In this document: piece by piece, positions 6,087-7,608 of the stretch | Numbering within the stretch: the stretch's first letter is position 1 | How the letters are laid out: the number at the start of each line of letters is the position of its first letter | From: SAR116 cluster bacterium | GTDB lineage: Bacteria > Pseudomonadota > Alphaproteobacteria > Puniceispirillales > Marisalimonadaceae | Length of the DNA: 7,608 nt | Assembly: GCA_002691795.1 (NCBI GenBank) | Contig: NZIY01000032.1 | Location: forward strand, 13,737 to 21,344 | Reading direction: 5' to 3' | Translations under genes and position numbers: made by a program | Notes under the pieces: model-generated | Database searches by the model: none | What the model was told of the DNA's origin: nothing | Seen by the model: only the letters and a program-made list of their open reading frames with translations

Positions 6087-7520
6087 TTAGTCATTTTCAG
6101 CAGATTTTTTTGTGCCTAACGTTTCTATTAAGGATGCCATTCCACCTGTAACATCATTTGATCTAGACTTTAAAGCATACTCCTTAGCCATAAGTTTTTG
6201 GATTTTAATCATGTGAAGTTTATAATATCCAATAGATGAGCCTTGATCCTTAAGATAATTACCTGAGGAGTCAATGCCAACAACTTGTGAAAGATTTGGC
6301 ATTAATGGACCAAAGCCCATCATTCTGTTTAACCTATTAAAAGTATCACTTTTATTTTCAACACCAGATTGTAAAGCCATTGCAAAGCCTTTTAATTCTC
6401 CCCAATGCTTTAAATATTTAGACATTGCCTTTTCCATGCCTGAACCAGATGAAAGTGCTTTCTCAACTGCTATTAAATCTTTGTAAACAGACCCAGCATA
6501 CTTATGTACAGCCTCAGATATGACTTGAGCCCAGTTTGAACAAATTTCTTGAGCTAAATCTTGAACTTTAGTCAAATCTGATGAAGATAACTTATTACCA
6601 TCAGCAGCTGTAATGATCTTTCTTCCATCTATAAATGCTTTTGTAACTGTTTTTAGATAATTAGTTTTACCACCCTTATCAAATGCAGAAGCATAATATG
6701 CATGTCCATATGTCATTTCCTTATACAAATCTACAACTCCATCTTTGTTAAAATCAGCAGCTTTAAGATCTTTCTTTTTCGCAACATCATAGCTTTGCTT
6801 TGCCGATAATGTCATAGTGTGTGCAGCAGCACCCCAATAACCAAATGCTTCATCCCAACTGTGCTCTTTTCCAGTGTAAGCTGCACCTTTTTTATAAGGT
6901 TTATTACTTGCTGTCATTTTCTCATCTAAATAATTGTCACATGATTGATGATAAAGGACAGCTCCCATTGTGTATTTTGAAATTAATTGCGGATAATTCA
7001 TACCATTTCTCGTATCAACACCACCAGAAATCTTTGAAGCTTTTTTAATCATAAATCTAATAACATCAGAGCCTGACATATTGTTTGGCCAAGATAATTG
7101 AGGTCTTTTATCAGCTTTTCCAGCTAAGTTTGAACCTGTTGAAATTTCACCAACTATTTTTTGTTTTACAGGAAACTTTGATGAACTTTTTGGGTCTAGA
7201 ATTGCCATTGTTTTAGTTTTGTCCTTATTTTCAAAATAATTTATCATTTTATTTAATGTGTTTGAACTTGGATCATTTGGATTACCATTTGACACAATTT
7301 TCTTCAAACTATTATGTTGAAGTTGCCTAGCTATTTGACCTGTATATGCGGTCGAATCAGTTTTGGAACCTTTATAACCTTTTACTGTAACGGGATTATT
7401 TTCTCCATAAATGTGACCATCAGAAAAAGAGCTTGAGGTCGATAACAAAGAAAGCGATAATGATGCTACACCTAAAACTGCAGCATTTTTTATAAAACTA
7501 TATTTATTCATTTTTAACAT
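6087..7520 (-). CDS. Exported DUF4856-like protein of unknown function, first gene of the Fur-box operon
   Basis: This 477-aa protein has an N-terminal signal peptide: basic MLKMNKYSFIKN, hydrophobic AAVLGVASLSLSLLSTSSSFS, and a likely cut near S33/D34. It should act in the periplasm or at the surface. GKEHSWDEAFGYWGAAAH (217-234) and DFNKDGVVDLYKE (256-268) resemble the signature stretches of DUF4856 proteins; the second looks like an EF-hand-type calcium loop (D-x-N-x-D-G-x-x-D). KHWGELKGFAMALQ (371-384) and predicted long helices through 315-400 give an imelysin-like (M75/EfeO) impression, but no clear GxHxxE motif is seen, so that link is speculative. The family assignment is from memory of motifs and not a search. 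The start at 7520 is preferred over the ATG at 7511 because AGAAG (7530-7526) lies five bases upstream of it. A Fur box in its promoter and co-transcription with fbpA imply a role in iron acquisition. Function is unknown. Confidence 0.82.
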   Translation of the reverse strand: MLKMNKYSFIKNAAVLGVASLSLSLLSTSSSFSDGHIYGENNPVTVKGYKGSKTDSTAYTGQIARQLQHNSLKKIVSNGNPNDPSSNTLNKMINYFENKDKTKTMAILDPKSSSKFPVKQKIVGEISTGSNLAGKADKRPQLSWPNNMSGSDVIRFMIKKASKISGGVDTRNGMNYPQLISKYTMGAVLYHQSCDNYLDEKMTASNKPYKKGAAYTGKEHSWDEAFGYWGAAAHTMTLSAKQSYDVAKKKDLKAADFNKDGVVDLYKEMTYGHAYYASAFDKGGKTNYLKTVTKAFIDGRKIITAADGNKLSSSDLTKVQDLAQEICSNWAQVISEAVHKYAGSVYKDLIAVEKALSSGSGMEKAMSKYLKHWGELKGFAMALQSGVENKSDTFNRLNRMMGFGPLMPNLSQVVGIDSSGNYLKDQGSSIGYYKLHMIKIQKLMAKEYALKSRSNDVTGGMASLIETLGTKKSAEND

Positions 7521-7536
7521 AAATTCTTCTAATTAA

Positions 7537-7555
7537 ATTAATAATCATTATTAAT
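7537..7555. repeat. Second 19-bp palindrome, possible weak Fur site
   Basis: ATTAATAATCATTATTAAT is a perfect odd-length inverted repeat centred on C7546. It matches the Fur consensus at about 12 of 18 arm positions. Its centre is 25 bp from that of the strong Fur box, and it would cover the -10 and start-site region of the DUF4856 promoter. It may be an auxiliary Fur site extending occupancy, or an A/T-rich coincidence. Confidence 0.4.
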
Positions 7556-7582
7556 CATAGTGATAATGATTATCATTAACAA
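7554..7582 (-). promoter_or_regulatory. Promoter of the DUF4856-desaturase-fbpA operon
   Basis: On the minus strand TTGTTA (7582-7577) and TATGAT (7559-7554) are separated by exactly 17 bases. They match the sigma-70 consensus at 4 of 6 and 5 of 6 positions. Transcription would start near 7547, giving a leader of about 27 nt before the ATG at 7520. A perfect TTGACA also lies at 7602-7597, but the hexamers 17-18 bp downstream of it are poor -10s. Confidence 0.55.
7562..7580. promoter_or_regulatory. Fur box in the promoter of the DUF4856 operon
   Basis: GATAATGATTATCATTAAC on the plus strand matches the Fur box consensus at 17 of 19 positions. It differs from the box at 3110-3128 by one base, and the flanking bases agree as well. 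It fills the spacer between the proposed -35 and -10 of the leftward promoter, so Fur binding would exclude RNA polymerase. It predicts iron-repressed expression of the three-gene operon. Confidence 0.92.
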
Positions 7583-7608
7583 CAATCTAAGGATATTGTC
7601 AATAGTAA

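Noticed and set aside
6274..6486. 70-codon plus-strand open frame inside the DUF4856 gene
   Set aside because: It is antisense to a convincing secreted-protein gene and shows no ribosome binding site or family resemblance.
6821..7048. 75-codon plus-strand open frame inside the DUF4856 gene
   Set aside because: It is an antisense shadow of the DUF4856 gene; its histidine- and cysteine-rich look comes from the reverse complement of conserved codons.

Overview
The window is about 75% A+T and densely coded, with very short intergenic gaps. Together with an alphaproteobacterial-type Fur protein (no CxxC zinc-ribbon cysteines, HHEHLVD motif, LVDHRLELFG ending), this suggests a streamlined marine alphaproteobacterium, most likely of the SAR11/Pelagibacterales kind. 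That assignment is inferred from composition and protein character and has not been tested by a search.

Layout, left to right. Positions 1-914 (minus) hold the first ~304 codons of a threonine synthase that runs off the left edge. An 83-bp divergent gap separates it from a plus-strand run: an FbpB-type ferric iron ABC permease (998-2620, TTG start), the iron regulator Fur (2673-3077), a short-chain dehydrogenase/reductase (3140-3871), and a 45-aa membrane protein (3852-3989) that overlaps the SDR and is easily missed. The plus-strand run meets a minus-strand operon tail to tail with no base between the two stop codons. Read in its own direction, that operon encodes an exported DUF4856-like protein (7520-6087), a sterol desaturase/fatty acid hydroxylase family membrane enzyme (6027-4993), and an FbpA-type periplasmic ferric-iron-binding protein (5006-3990). 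The last two genes overlap by 14 nt.

Iron ties the block together. Two near-identical Fur boxes (22 of 23 bases the same) sit in front of the SDR (3110-3128) and the DUF4856 gene (7562-7580). The second fills the spacer between a -35 and a -10 element. The expected logic is that Fur-Fe represses the DUF4856/desaturase/fbpA operon and the SDR/small-protein pair, and that iron starvation releases both. FbpA would capture ferric iron in the periplasm and FbpB would carry it across the inner membrane. No ATPase (FbpC) gene is present here, and the permease gene has no recognisable Fur box.

The most novel content is what shares the Fur control: an exported protein of unknown function as first gene, a His-box diiron-type membrane oxygenase between it and fbpA, and an SDR coupled to a tiny membrane protein. 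Whether these modify an iron ligand, remodel membrane lipids under iron stress, or act otherwise cannot be decided from sequence alone.
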